Positions 17,415 to 27,162 are shown, counted from the first letter of the stretch. The stretch is 64,000 nt of DNA from Vibrio proteolyticus NBRC 13287 (GCF_000467125.1 NZ_BATJ01000006.1:1-64000), one strand, 5' to 3'. The notes: generated from the letters alone by a model not told the origin. Numbers and translations: made by a program.

Positions 17415-20064
17415 AAGACAGCGTTCCCTGTTCATCGACAGAAACGGTGATCTGGGTATGCGCATCGTCTTTGTCGTGAACCAGCAACTGCGTTGACAGT
17501 TGAGGCAGCAACTGACGGTTGATCACGGCATCAATGTTACGTGCACCAGTTTCCGCCAGACGACAATTACCCAGAACAAACTCAACCAGATTGTCGTCAT
17601 AGTTCAGTGTCAGTTTATGATGATTTTGCAGACGCTGAGACACTTTACCCAGTTTATGATGGATAATATCGGTCATGGCGTCGTCAGACAGAGGCACGAA
17701 CGGCAGAACAGACATACGCGCCAGAAGAGCAGGCTTGAAGTGCTGATTCAGGGTCGGGCGGATAGCTTCGGCAATCACACCCGCTTCGATCTCTTTTGAC
17801 TGTTGAACCAGAGATTCAATTTCATGCGTCGCCAGATTACTGGTCATGATGATCAGGGTGTTTTTAAAGTCGATCGCACGACCTTCGCCGTCGTTCAGCG
17901 TACCCTTATCGAACACCTGATAGAACAGATTCAGTACTTCTGGGTCGGCTTTTTCTACTTCGTCCAGCAGGACTACAGAGTATGGGCGTTGACGGACGGC
18001 TTCGGTCAACATACCACCTTCACCGTAACCCACATAACCCGGAGGTGAACCGATCAGGCGAGATACCGTGTGCTTCTCCTGGAATTCTGACATGTTGATG
18101 GTGGTCATGAAACGTTCACCGCCAAACAGCTGGTCTGCGATGGCACGGGCAGTTTCGGTTTTACCCACACCGCTTGGACCAACCAGCAGGAAGACACCGG
18201 TAGGCGCATCTGGGTTACCCAGACCGGCTTTAGCGGTTTGGATGCCTTCTGCCAGTGCATCAATTGCAAACTCCTGGCCTTTAATGGTTTGAGTCAGATT
18301 GTCTTTAAGGTTCAGCGTGGTCTCAGCTTCATCCTGCAACACTTTACCCATCGGGATGCCTGTCCAGTCGGCAATCACATGGCTGACTTCGTCAGGGCCA
18401 ACTTCAAAGTGCACCAGTGGGTTCCCGCCGCGAATTTGCTCAAGTTGTTCCTGACAAGCCGAGATCGCGATGCGTACCGCTTCTTCATCCATTTCTGCGT
18501 AAGGAGAAACGTCAGCGTCTTGATCGTCTTCTGTCTCTGATGCCGGCTCATCTGATACCAGTTCGTGAAGACGAGCACGCAGTGCGATCATCTCTTCGAT
18601 CTGGTTCTTTTCGTTTTGCCATTGGGCTTCCTGTACTTCCAGCTCTGCACGGGTTTCTTCCATGGCCGCTTTTAGATCAGGAATGGTTGCCAGACTATGC
18701 TTATCACCTGTTTGTTGCAGAGCGTCACGTTCCAGCGCTTCCAGTTCACGGGTTTGCGCCGCCAGCTCTTGTTGCAGCGTTTCTACAGAAGCAGGTACCG
18801 CATTCAGGCTGATGTTGACACGCGCACAAGCGGTATCGAGTACGTCGATCGCTTTGTCCGGCAGTTGACGACCGGAAATGTAACGGGCAGACAGAGCAGC
18901 AGCGGCAGTAATTGCGTCGTCACGCACGTACACGTTGTGAGATTTTTCATACGCCGGGCGTAGACCACGGATGATGAGTGCGGCTTGCTCCGGTGAAGGT
19001 TCGTCGAGTTTCACTAATTGGAAACGACGGGCAAGCGCCGGGTCTTTTTCGAAATACTTTTTGTACTCAGACCAGGTTGTGGCTGCGATAGTTTTGACTT
19101 CACCGCGGGCCAGGGCGGGTTTCAGCAGGTTTGCTGCATCGCTGCCGCCAGCCTGATTACCACCGCCGACCAGAGTATGGGCTTCATCGATGAACAGGAT
19201 AATCGGTGTTGGTGAGTTCTTTACTTCATCCAGAACGGCATTGAGGCGCTTTTCGAATTCGCCCTTTACGCTTGCGCCTGCTTGCAGCAGACCCATATCC
19301 AGGCCGTACAGTTCCACCCCTTTCAGGTTGTCAGGCACCTCGCCCTGGACAATTTTGAGCGCCAAGCCTTCTACCACCGCGGTCTTACCTACACCGGGTT
19401 CACCCACGGCAATCGGGTTGTTTTTGCGACGACGGGCGAGGATATCGACGATCTGACGAATTTCCTGATCACGGCAGAATACCGGGTCGATTTCGCCTTT
19501 ACGTGCTTTACCGGTGAAATCAGTAGTGAATTTGCTCAACGCAGAGCCTTCTTCACGTGCCTGAGTTTTCTCGGATGTTGCTTCACGTGCTTCCAGAGAC
19601 TGCGACGTGAGTTCCGCAAAGTTACGCTTCAGGCTGTCTGGGTTAACGCTTTCAAGAATCGACGCGTAACCGTGTTGGCCGTAACGCAGCGGGTTACTGA
19701 CCAGAGTCAGCAGCAAGGCGCCGGTACGAATCTTAGTTTCCGAAAGATCCAGAGACGACACCAGCCAGCTTTCCTGCAGCCATTCGATCAACAGAGCCGA
19801 GAATACAGGTTTACCGCCGTTACCAGTTGGACTGGAATCCAGTGTTGAACGAATGGACTGGCGTAGCAGGTTTTCAGAACAGTCAAAATGCGCAAGCAGG
19901 ACGTCAATATCACTGTTTGGGCGTTCAAGCAGGCTAAGCAGGTAGTGCTCGATTTGAACTTCATTGGCCTTTTCTGATACAGCCAGTGCTGCTGCATCTT
20001 CTAGCGCAACTTTTGCGATAGGGTGCAGACGTTGTATTAAAGAAGAGAGATTAATATTTATCAT
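17401..20064 (-). CDS. clpV: T6SS sheath-recycling AAA+ ATPase TssH/ClpV
   Basis: The product is 887 residues from the ATG at 20064; an upstream TTG at 20118 would add 18 residues with no supporting ribosome-binding site. Order of domains: ClpN-like N domain, first AAA+ module ([23 protein letters not shown]), coiled-coil middle domain with many Glu and Gln (about residues 400-530), second AAA+ module ([27 protein letters not shown]) and a ClpB D2-small-like C-terminus. ClpV disassembles the contracted TssB/TssC sheath. The gene is divergent from hcp and leads into vasH. Confidence 0.96.
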   Translation of the reverse strand: MININLSSLIQRLHPIAKVALEDAAALAVSEKANEVQIEHYLLSLLERPNSDIDVLLAHFDCSENLLRQSIRSTLDSSPTGNGGKPVFSALLIEWLQESWLVSSLDLSETKIRTGALLLTLVSNPLRYGQHGYASILESVNPDSLKRNFAELTSQSLEAREATSEKTQAREEGSALSKFTTDFTGKARKGEIDPVFCRDQEIRQIVDILARRRKNNPIAVGEPGVGKTAVVEGLALKIVQGEVPDNLKGVELYGLDMGLLQAGASVKGEFEKRLNAVLDEVKNSPTPIILFIDEAHTLVGGGNQAGGSDAANLLKPALARGEVKTIAATTWSEYKKYFEKDPALARRFQLVKLDEPSPEQAALIIRGLRPAYEKSHNVYVRDDAITAAAALSARYISGRQLPDKAIDVLDTACARVNISLNAVPASVETLQQELAAQTRELEALERDALQQTGDKHSLATIPDLKAAMEETRAELEVQEAQWQNEKNQIEEMIALRARLHELVSDEPASETEDDQDADVSPYAEMDEEAVRIAISACQEQLEQIRGGNPLVHFEVGPDEVSHVIADWTGIPMGKVLQDEAETTLNLKDNLTQTIKGQEFAIDALAEGIQTAKAGLGNPDAPTGVFLLVGPSGVGKTETARAIADQLFGGERFMTTINMSEFQEKHTVSRLIGSPPGYVGYGEGGMLTEAVRQRPYSVVLLDEVEKADPEVLNLFYQVFDKGTLNDGEGRAIDFKNTLIIMTSNLATHEIESLVQQSKEIEAGVIAEAIRPTLNQHFKPALLARMSVLPFVPLSDDAMTDIIHHKLGKVSQRLQNHHKLTLNYDDNLVEFVLGNCRLAETGARNIDAVINRQLLPQLSTQLLVHDKDDAHTQITVSVDEQGTLSYAFS

Positions 20065-20338
20065 TGTCGTTTCTGAGCTTTTAGATTGTATAAAAGTGGG
20101 CGAGATTATACTAAACAATCGAGTGTGGTTTTTTTTATCCGCTAATTTAACTAGTCAATTTTAGTTATTATGTTGGTGGCTTTTTCCACAATTTAAATAT
20201 ACCTAAGCAGGCTTTCGGTGTTTGTGAATTAATTGATGGGTAAAGTGACTGAAGTGGTAGTTAATATGACTTTTTTACCTCAGTGGAATGCCGTTATTTT
20301 CTCTTTATCGCCGAGGAACAATAAATTAATATGGGAGA

Positions 20339-20370
20339 ACAAGATTTTGTTTAAATTTCTAAAATCTTGT
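20339..20370. promoter_or_regulatory. Inverted repeat upstream of the hcp sigma-54 promoter, candidate VasH enhancer
   Basis: ACAAGATTTT and its perfect reverse complement AAAATCTTGT are separated by 12 bases. The dyad centre lies about 100 bp upstream of the sigma-54 core promoter, the usual place for a bacterial enhancer-binding protein site. VasH binding is inferred. Confidence 0.5.
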
Positions 20371-20436
20371 AATTGTGTATAGTGTGAATAAGATGGAATT
20401 TTTACTAAGTCATTGTAATTAATACTATTTTAAAGT

Positions 20437-20452
20437 TGGCATGCTGGTTGCA
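20437..20452 (+). promoter_or_regulatory. Sigma-54 (RpoN) promoter of hcp
   Basis: TGGCATG-N4-TTGCA gives GG and GC at the required 10-base separation, a near-perfect -24/-12 match. It lies 75 bases before the hcp ATG, so transcription would start near 20464. Confidence 0.88.
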
Positions 20453-20527
20453 TTGTTATATTGGGTCGCGGTGATAAGCGATTTGGTGAATGTAAATAAT
20501 ATAGAATTTTTTAAGAAGGAAATTTCA

Positions 20528-21046
20528 ATGCCAACTCCAGCATATATGTCTATCAATGGTGAAACTCAAGGTCACATCACTAAAGATACTTTCTCTGCGG
20601 ATTCTGTCGGTAACACTTGGCAAGAAGCTCACGTAGACGAGTTTCTGGTACAAGAACTGGATCACGTTCTGACTATTCCACGTGACCCACAAAGCGGCCA
20701 ACCAACTGGTCAACGTGTTCACAAACCAGTTGTGGTAACTAAAGTTCAAGACCGTTGTTCTCCACTGCTGTTCAACGCGTTGGTTTCTGGTGAGAAACTG
20801 CCTGAGTGTCAGATCCGTTTCTACCGTACCTCTGTACAAGGTAAGCAAGAGCATTACTACACGATCAAACTGATCGATGCTTTGCTGGTTGACGTGCAAA
20901 CTCGCATGAACCACTGTCAAGACGCTGCAACTGCAGACCGCGTGACTGAAGAAGTTCTGAAGTTCACTTACCGTGCAATCGAAGTGACTCACGAAAACTG
21001 TGGTACTGCGGGTAACGACGACTGGCGTGCTCCACGCGAAGCGTAA
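20528..21046 (+). CDS. hcp: T6SS tube protein TssD/Hcp
   Basis: The product is 172 residues, the standard length. The ATG at 20528 has AGAAGGA upstream; the frame is open further left but without initiation signals. The start MPTPAYMSI, the central IPRDPQSGQPTGQRVHKP and the end DDWRAPREA match Vibrio Hcp closely. Hcp hexamers stack into the inner tube and chaperone cargo. It is transcribed from the sigma-54 promoter at 20437 and separated from vgrG by a strong hairpin. Confidence 0.97.
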   Translation: MPTPAYMSINGETQGHITKDTFSADSVGNTWQEAHVDEFLVQELDHVLTIPRDPQSGQPTGQRVHKPVVVTKVQDRCSPLLFNALVSGEKLPECQIRFYRTSVQGKQEHYYTIKLIDALLVDVQTRMNHCQDAATADRVTEEVLKFTYRAIEVTHENCGTAGNDDWRAPREA

Positions 21047-21066
21047 TAGCTATCGCGGTACGTATC

Positions 21067-21089
21067 AGGGCCAACATGATGTTGGCCCT
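21067..21089 (+). terminator. Hairpin between hcp and vgrG (attenuator or mRNA stabiliser)
   Basis: AGGGCCAACAT pairs perfectly with ATGTTGGCCCT across one base. It is followed by AACTCCTTTATT rather than a T run, so it probably lets part of the transcription through or protects the hcp mRNA 3' end. Confidence 0.7.
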
Positions 21090-21118
21090 AACTCCTTTAT
21101 TAGTATCAGGTAAAAGAT

Positions 21119-23197
21119 ATGGTGAATGACGTAGAGTTTAAATTTGAAGTCCTCGGGACAGGACATGAGTTTCGGGTTGAGAGTTTTCAGGTAACGGAAG
21201 AACTGTCCAAACCTTTTCATGTCAGCCTTTCATTACTTTCACTTGATGCTGATATTACATTCGATGCATTGATTCGAAAGCCAGCTCTGTTGACCTTGTA
21301 TGGTCAGGGAGCGGGCTCTGCGCGTTTGTTCCACGGTGTTGTCAACGAGGTTCGTTATCTGGGGCAGGGGCGACGCTTTGCACGTTATCAAGTCGTGTTG
21401 GTTCCACAGTTTTGGTTCCTGACTCAGCGTCAGGATTGCCGTATTTTCCAACATAAAGCGGCGCCGGATATTATTTCTGAAGTGCTGGACGACGCGTCGG
21501 TGACTGACTATCGTCTGGAGTTATCAGGGACTTACCCACCAAAAGAGTATGTGCTTCAATATCGTGAAACAGACAGCCATTTTGTTCAGCGTATGTTGGC
21601 TGAGCATGGTATGTGGTATTACTTTGAACACACTGAAGCCAACCATACGATGGTGATCGTCGACAGCAATGACGCCATTGCTGAACTGCAAAGCACCCCG
21701 CTAAACGCGTCTTACATCGGTCCGATCGTTTACCATTCGGATGCTGGTGGTGTGGCTGACCGCGAGCACATCTTTGATCTGGAGTTGATCAATCGCGTTC
21801 GAACTGGTCACGTGACGTACACAGATTACAACTATGAACAGCCGAAGATCCCTCAGGAAATGGCGTCAAATGGTGACCTTGATCAGGATCTAAAACTGTT
21901 TGATTATCCGGGCCGTTACGGGGACCCTGCGCAAGGGCAAATTCGTGCCACGGAATGGATGGCCGATCATGTCGTAGAGAATCAGCAGATTGAGGCCTCC
22001 AGTAACGTGATGCGCCTTACTGCGGGTTACAGTTTTAATATCGGAGAGCATCCTCGCGCGTCAATTAACCGTGATTTTACCATGTTGGCAGTGACTCACC
22101 ATGGTCATGACCCTCAGGTTCACGAAGACGAAGCGAGCGGCATGCCAACGTCATATCACAACCAGTTTGTATGTATTCCTCGTGATATTGTTTTCCGGGC
22201 GCCAAAGCTGCCAGCACCTATGGTCGATGGCCCGCAGACGGCCGTTGTAGTGGGGCCGGCTGGAGAAGAGATTTATACCGATAAGCTTGGTCGGATTAAA
22301 GTTCAGTTCCATTGGGATCGTTACGCGAACAACGACGAGCATGCCAGCTGCTGGATTCGTGTCAGCCAGTCAATGGCGGCGCCAACCTGGGGTGCGGTGT
22401 ACTTGCCACGAATTGGTCACGAAGTTGTGGTTACGTTCCTGGAAGGTGATCCGGATCGTCCGTTAGTGACGGGGGCCGTTTACAACGGTCTGCACTATCC
22501 TCCGTACTCGCTGCCGGAAAACAAAACACGGACCACTTTCCGTACTCAGACGCACAAAGGCACTGGTTACAATGAACTGAGTTTTGAAGACGAAGCGAAC
22601 CAGGAAGAGATCTATATCCATGCACAAAAGGATATGTCGACCAAAGTCCTGAACAACCGTTATCGTGACATTGGTCAGGATGAGTTTCTCAAAGTCGGCC
22701 GTCACCAGACGAATGAAGTCCACGGCGACCACAAAGAGACGATTGACGGGCATAAGACCACACAGGTGAACAGCACCTTTACGGAGACGGTTGAGCAAGA
22801 CGTTACCGTCACCTATAACGCCAACGAAACTCAGTACGTAAAAAATAACAGCAGCCTTGAAATTGGTGACAATCGTACCACCAAGATTGGTAAAAACGAC
22901 GATCTGGATGTCGGTGAAAACAGCAACCTGACGGTTGGGGCTTCACGCTCTTCGGACGTTGGTGCGGATGACAACCAAACGGTCGGCGGTAACCTGACGG
23001 TTTCCGTCAAAGGCAATACCTCATATAAGGCAGACGGGGCCACACAGATTATCAGTGGTGAAAAAATTGTACTCAAAACCGGCGGCTCGTCGTTGGTGAT
23101 GAGCAGCGACGGCACGATTAAACTTTCTGGTACTTCAATTACCATCGATGGCAGCGCTAAAGTGGTTGTGAAGGGTGGTAACGTAGCGATTAACTGA
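21119..23197 (+). CDS. vgrG: T6SS spike protein TssI/VgrG
   Basis: The product is 692 residues, with start ATG-GTG-AAT at 21119. The first 370 residues are the gp27-like module (NEVRYLGQGRRFARYQVVLVPQFW; IGEHPRASINRDF). A gp5 OB-fold follows (KVQFHWDRYANNDEHASCWIRV; GHEVVVTFLEGDPDRPLV). From about residue 480 there are short repeats forming the needle (TKIGKNDDLDVGENSN), and the protein ends in GGNVAIN with no extra effector domain. VgrG trimers sit on the Hcp tube tip. The next gene starts at the stop codon (TGATG), so the two are translationally coupled. Confidence 0.96.
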   Translation: MVNDVEFKFEVLGTGHEFRVESFQVTEELSKPFHVSLSLLSLDADITFDALIRKPALLTLYGQGAGSARLFHGVVNEVRYLGQGRRFARYQVVLVPQFWFLTQRQDCRIFQHKAAPDIISEVLDDASVTDYRLELSGTYPPKEYVLQYRETDSHFVQRMLAEHGMWYYFEHTEANHTMVIVDSNDAIAELQSTPLNASYIGPIVYHSDAGGVADREHIFDLELINRVRTGHVTYTDYNYEQPKIPQEMASNGDLDQDLKLFDYPGRYGDPAQGQIRATEWMADHVVENQQIEASSNVMRLTAGYSFNIGEHPRASINRDFTMLAVTHHGHDPQVHEDEASGMPTSYHNQFVCIPRDIVFRAPKLPAPMVDGPQTAVVVGPAGEEIYTDKLGRIKVQFHWDRYANNDEHASCWIRVSQSMAAPTWGAVYLPRIGHEVVVTFLEGDPDRPLVTGAVYNGLHYPPYSLPENKTRTTFRTQTHKGTGYNELSFEDEANQEEIYIHAQKDMSTKVLNNRYRDIGQDEFLKVGRHQTNEVHGDHKETIDGHKTTQVNSTFTETVEQDVTVTYNANETQYVKNNSSLEIGDNRTTKIGKNDDLDVGENSNLTVGASRSSDVGADDNQTVGGNLTVSVKGNTSYKADGATQIISGEKIVLKTGGSSLVMSSDGTIKLSGTSITIDGSAKVVVKGGNVAIN

Positions 23198-23691
23198 TGA
23201 AACAGACACAAACATTACTAGAGTCCCCTCTGGAAACGGAAACTACACAGCAAGCCGAGCAATCGGCTTGCTTTTCGCGTTTTGGACGCATTGTGGCCAT
23301 CAATGAATCACTGGATAGCGTGAAGATCGATTTCGAAGGCAATACTTTCGGCCAGCCCATCACCGCCAGACTCGGACGTATGTTTCGCAAGGCGGAGCTG
23401 GATATGGCGGTGACCAATCAACTCAATTGTAGGATTGAATTCATTAATGGTGATCTGAACTTGCCAGTTGTGACGGATATTTTCTTCTCGATCCTGAATG
23501 ACTCAGATGAGTTCGTCTTGCGTGCCGACAAAATGGTCATTGAGGCCTCTCAGGAGCTGGTGGTACGCAGTGGTGAAACCGAAACTCGTTACAGTGGGCG
23601 TGATAACCGCGTCACCACCAAAGCGAAGTATGTCACTTCTCAGGCCGAAAAAGCCCAAAAAATTCAGGGCGGCACGATCGCCATCAATTAA
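23197..23691 (+). CDS. T6SS-associated DUF6484-like protein
   Basis: The product is 164 residues; its ATG shares one base with the vgrG stop. A small beta-rich module (FGRIVAINESLDSVKIDFEGN) recalls an OB fold, and the C-terminus (IQGGTIAIN) mimics the end of the VgrG needle (VKGGNVAIN). Genes of this type accompany vgrG in T6SS loci with DUF2169 proteins. A role in loading or capping the spike is inferred. The family name is given from memory. Confidence 0.6.
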   Translation: MKQTQTLLESPLETETTQQAEQSACFSRFGRIVAINESLDSVKIDFEGNTFGQPITARLGRMFRKAELDMAVTNQLNCRIEFINGDLNLPVVTDIFFSILNDSDEFVLRADKMVIEASQELVVRSGETETRYSGRDNRVTTKAKYVTSQAEKAQKIQGGTIAIN

Positions 23692-23720
23692 GCCGTCATC
23701 AAAAAGAAGTAAAGAACGGA

Positions 23721-25040
23721 ATGCGACAAAGAATTGGTGTAGAACAACTGAAATCGCCGTTGTCAGACGGTGAGATCGAGCAGGCATTAGCTGCGGTAGA
23801 AAAAGCCGTGTCAGAACTGGATAAACTGGATCCGGCATGGTTGTCGTTTTGCCGTGACAAATCGATTTTAGCGATCGAAAACCTCAGTTTCTTTCTCAGA
23901 CAATGGCTACGCCTGCATCAGCAGGGATATCCCAGTACCGAAAACGACTATTTGAGAATCATCGAACGGCAGATGGGCGAGTTGAAGCAGGTTTATGTTG
24001 CCTTGTACAAGCTGGCGCCCGGATTGGTTTACGAGTTGCAACAACAAGCGCCAGAAGTGTTTGTCTGGTTGATGTTGTCAGCAGAATTTGGCCAGGAGAA
24101 AACCCATCTTCTGAGTGGACTAAGTACCAGCCAGGATATTTCGCGCGAAATGGCCTGCATGCTTGTGGTTCAGTCAAAACTGATGCATCTCGACTTGTAT
24201 CTTGCGGGCTTGGTTGACGGCAAAACGAAACTGGCAAAAGACACGTTTGACTATTTACGCCTACGCCAGACATTGAGCGTGTCACTAAGTAAACGCTGGC
24301 TGAAAGAAGGAATGATCCCGGAGCGAACTGTGCATCCGGTATTGGCGACGTTTGACGTGGTGGACAGTATTGAATGGATGGAAGAGAATCTGTCTGGTGA
24401 GCAGAATTTATTTGAACGCTTGCTGGTTAAGCAAGATCGTAACACCTGGTTCCGCCAGTACTTCGGAATCCAGCCAGATGCACTGCCTTCCGAACAAGTG
24501 AATACGTTCGCTAAGTTACTCGAACTCAAAGAGTTTATGCAGTTTGATTTGTCTTCGCCTCACGCGCCATTCCATCTGGCGTTAACTGGTGATCCGGAGT
24601 GGGCATACAATGTGCTGGCGGCGTTACAGGATATGGACGAGGAAGACGGTGAGCGCTGGTTAGACTCTCTGCACGTTGTTTATGGAGAAAGCTTTCCACT
24701 CAATCCAACCGGACTTGGGGTTGACTACGAATGGCAAGATGCTCTTGAGATACTGGATGAATGGGTCAGCGACGGCCATCACCAACTTCATGTACCGGCT
24801 CGCCTTGGCTTTGCGCTTTCTTATGATTCGACGTTGGCAGCCCTGCAAACCGCGACCATACCGGAAACGTACCGAATCTGGCTATGGCGTCAACTGTGCT
24901 TGCATGCCCGGGTATACATCCCCTGGCACGCCACTATGCCTGAAATTCAGCAGGCATGGATCATCAGTAAACTGAAAGAGATACCATCGGCTTCCGAACG
25001 ATTTAACCTAAGGAGTCATCATGCAACTGTGGGATATTGA
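23721..25040 (+). CDS. T6SS accessory protein of unknown function, possibly TIGR02270-like
   Basis: The product is 439 residues, almost entirely alpha-helical and without signal peptide or membrane segment. Its last 120 residues have the helical repeat look (LALTGDPEWAYNVLAALQD; RLGFALSYDSTLAAL; WRQLCLHARVYIPW) of HEAT-like T6SS accessory proteins such as TIGR02270, a weak assignment. The stop overlaps the start of the DUF2169 gene by 20 bases, so it belongs to the vgrG operon. It could be a cargo adaptor or chaperone. Confidence 0.45.
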   Translation: MRQRIGVEQLKSPLSDGEIEQALAAVEKAVSELDKLDPAWLSFCRDKSILAIENLSFFLRQWLRLHQQGYPSTENDYLRIIERQMGELKQVYVALYKLAPGLVYELQQQAPEVFVWLMLSAEFGQEKTHLLSGLSTSQDISREMACMLVVQSKLMHLDLYLAGLVDGKTKLAKDTFDYLRLRQTLSVSLSKRWLKEGMIPERTVHPVLATFDVVDSIEWMEENLSGEQNLFERLLVKQDRNTWFRQYFGIQPDALPSEQVNTFAKLLELKEFMQFDLSSPHAPFHLALTGDPEWAYNVLAALQDMDEEDGERWLDSLHVVYGESFPLNPTGLGVDYEWQDALEILDEWVSDGHHQLHVPARLGFALSYDSTLAALQTATIPETYRIWLWRQLCLHARVYIPWHATMPEIQQAWIISKLKEIPSASERFNLRSHHATVGY

Positions 25041-26013
25041 TGAGCATCCGGAACTGGAAGTTAAAGGTCGATTCCAACGCGACCATAACGGGCATGAGGT
25101 CTGGGTTCTGACGGCAAAGCGTCAGTGGCGCTGGATAGAAAAGCAGTGGATGGAAGAGCGCGCAGAACAAGTCTTCGATGATCCCGTTTATCTGGGGGAG
25201 GCGGGCTTTTCAGCGATGCAAGTGGACCATGATTTTCCCGTTTACAAACAAAACACCGATGTCGTCGTGTATGGGAAAGCACGCGCTTATGCGAAGCGAC
25301 CAGTCACCTATATGGAATGTCGGCTGTTGGTAGATGGGCATATCGATAAAACGCTTGCGGTGCATGGTCTGCGTCATTGGGTCGAGCACGCTGGTAGTGT
25401 GACGATTGCCAAGCCGCAGCCATTTATTGAACGGGATATGGACTACTCGATGGCGCTCGGTGGTGATGAGCGCAACCGGATTGGTGGTGGTATTGCAGAC
25501 AGCAATCGAGAGTTGCTGGAGCAGAATGTACCCAGCGTGTTTTATCCAAAAGAAGACTGGTCGGCTAATCCGGCGAAAGTGAAAGTGGCAGGCTTTGGCC
25601 CGGTTCCCCCGTTTTTTGCCCAGCGCTTTCGTTACGCCGGAACATTCGACCAACAGTGGGAAGAGGAGCGCAGACCGCTGTTACCACTCGATTTCGATGG
25701 TCGTTTTTTCCAGTCGGCACCCATTGACCAACAGTGTAAGGGGTACCTGCAAGGTGGAGAGCGAATGATGCTCAGTGGTTTTTCTCACGACGATACACTG
25801 TCGTTTCGTATTCCAGCCGAGCAATACCGTGCTCGTGTGATGTTCGGAGACGAACCTGTAGTGGCAGATATGCCGATTTATACGGTTTTTGTGGATACAG
25901 AGCAGCAAATCATTACTCTGGCTTACACGGCCGCGTTTCCTTGTCAGGGGCAAGAGCATTTACTGACGACATCACAAATTCTGGATAGTTTTGATACTGA
26001 GGAGACGGCATGA
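25021..26013 (+). CDS. DUF2169 family T6SS accessory protein
   Basis: The product is 330 residues, with AAGGAG before the ATG. DUF2169 features: an N-terminal WVLTAKRQWRW region, the D-V-V-V-Y-G-KARAY strand, FGPVPPFFAQRFRYAGTFD, the LPLDFDGRFFQSAP segment and a late GGERMMLSGF. DUF2169 proteins sit in vgrG operons and appear to help load effectors or PAAR proteins onto the spike. The start of the next gene overlaps its stop (ATGA). Function is family-level knowledge, not visible chemistry. Confidence 0.8.
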   Translation: MQLWDIDEHPELEVKGRFQRDHNGHEVWVLTAKRQWRWIEKQWMEERAEQVFDDPVYLGEAGFSAMQVDHDFPVYKQNTDVVVYGKARAYAKRPVTYMECRLLVDGHIDKTLAVHGLRHWVEHAGSVTIAKPQPFIERDMDYSMALGGDERNRIGGGIADSNRELLEQNVPSVFYPKEDWSANPAKVKVAGFGPVPPFFAQRFRYAGTFDQQWEEERRPLLPLDFDGRFFQSAPIDQQCKGYLQGGERMMLSGFSHDDTLSFRIPAEQYRARVMFGDEPVVADMPIYTVFVDTEQQIITLAYTAAFPCQGQEHLLTTSQILDSFDTEETA

Positions 26014-26957
26014 ACAACCGACTGGGTCGTTACGTTTTAGCCGGCGACGTTATTACGCCATCTGGCATGAATCTGGATATTTCGCTTGCGGTGGCTCAGG
26101 CGGATTTGGCTCGTTTTAGTCAGCGTGTTGATAATGGCGGCTTAGATCGCTACACCTATGCTCGGGTTGATTTCTGGCTGGGTGAAACACTGCAAGACAA
26201 AGTACAGACAGCTGTGGCTACGTTACTGGATTCACTCTTAGGTAAGTTACCGAAATCACTCAAACCGATTCCACTGTTGCTATCACTGCCAGATAAAGTA
26301 GACGCGCAACCTTTGGTGGATTGGCTGGAGGAGAGTCAATATGACAAGTGGATCTCGCAGATCGACACTTCTTACAGTGGATCCGTCACTCTGCTCAATG
26401 AAGCCTTTGCTAAGCTTGACCATCACGACGCCTTGTTATGTGTTGCTGTTGACTCTTTGGTGGATGATCTAGACCAACTGATCGAATCCGGGGTCGTGAT
26501 GGGGAATAAAAACCCCTGGGGTGTCATCCCGAGTGAAGGCGCAGCAGGTTTGGTGGTGACGAAGAAAAACATTGTCGACACGCTAAAGCTGAAACCCTTA
26601 TCGCGTATTGGCTACACAGCGCGTGAGTCTGGGGTTTCTGATCGCCGAGGAATGATGAGGCTGACCCGCAAGGCAGCGAAAGCCTGCGATCACCTCGGCA
26701 GTATCTACAGCGACATGAGCAATGATCGAACCGATACCGAGGACTACGGATTTGCGATCGGTGCTCGGGCTGAGCAATTTACGAATCCGCAAAACCCGTT
26801 TTTAATCAATGAGCTGTGGGGAACACTCGGTAAGTGTTCTGCGTTGGCATTGATGGCGACGTTCAATCACGTTCACCGGTCGACAGCGCCGGCTTCGCTG
26901 ATGTTGTTTGGCCGAGATGGTCAGCGTGCCATTATGCAGTTGGAGCTTTGTGCGTGA
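26010..26957 (+). CDS. Thiolase-fold (ketosynthase-like) T6SS accessory protein, probably inactive
   Basis: The product is 315 residues. Ketosynthase landmarks are recognisable: IDTSYSGS at 118-125 in place of the catalytic VDTACSSG, then WGVIPSEGAAGLVV, and near the C-terminus INELWGTLGKCSALALMATF in place of the glycine-rich loop. Tyr122 occupies the position of the catalytic Cys, so condensation is not expected. Such proteins occur beside DUF2169 genes, probably as scaffolds or adaptors. It overlaps the DUF2169 gene by four bases and ends the vgrG operon. Confidence 0.68.
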   Translation: MNNRLGRYVLAGDVITPSGMNLDISLAVAQADLARFSQRVDNGGLDRYTYARVDFWLGETLQDKVQTAVATLLDSLLGKLPKSLKPIPLLLSLPDKVDAQPLVDWLEESQYDKWISQIDTSYSGSVTLLNEAFAKLDHHDALLCVAVDSLVDDLDQLIESGVVMGNKNPWGVIPSEGAAGLVVTKKNIVDTLKLKPLSRIGYTARESGVSDRRGMMRLTRKAAKACDHLGSIYSDMSNDRTDTEDYGFAIGARAEQFTNPQNPFLINELWGTLGKCSALALMATFNHVHRSTAPASLMLFGRDGQRAIMQLELCA

Positions 26958-27081
26958 TTGAGAACTTAGTGATAAAACGGTAAGTATATCATTACCTAAA
27001 CTGGCATGAATATTCCGTTATTTATCTCTTTTGTGAATGTAATTTAACCCGTCAAAGCGAGTGTGTATTTTTAATTTAGGA

Positions 27082-27162
27082 TAGTGAATATCACTAAATT
27101 GATAGATATAGCGTTCGTTTTATTTTGCAGCGTTGAAATAGACATTCCACACTAATTAATAT
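27082..27162 (+). promoter_or_regulatory. Putative ppkA operon promoter with upstream palindrome
   Basis: TTGAAA (27133) and TAATAT (27157) are 18 bases apart, 40 bases before the GTG start. A palindrome TAGTGA-ATA-TCACTA lies at 27082-27096. It is followed by ATTGATA, resembling one half of a LuxR/HapR-type quorum-sensing site. No sigma-54 core promoter is present. Confidence 0.4.

Larger units (their letters stand above)
20065..20527. other. Divergent clpV/hcp regulatory region
   Basis: This 463-bp AT-rich intergenic region has no credible gene. It carries a sigma-54 promoter (20437-20452) and an upstream 10-bp inverted repeat (20339-20370) for hcp. No sigma-54 promoter facing clpV was found, and I see no clear sigma-70 promoter for clpV. 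Confidence 0.7.

Noticed and set aside
19282-19848. 188-codon ORF opposite clpV
   Set aside because: It lies wholly within the clpV coding region on the other strand, has no ribosome-binding site, and its composition is the shadow of clpV codons.
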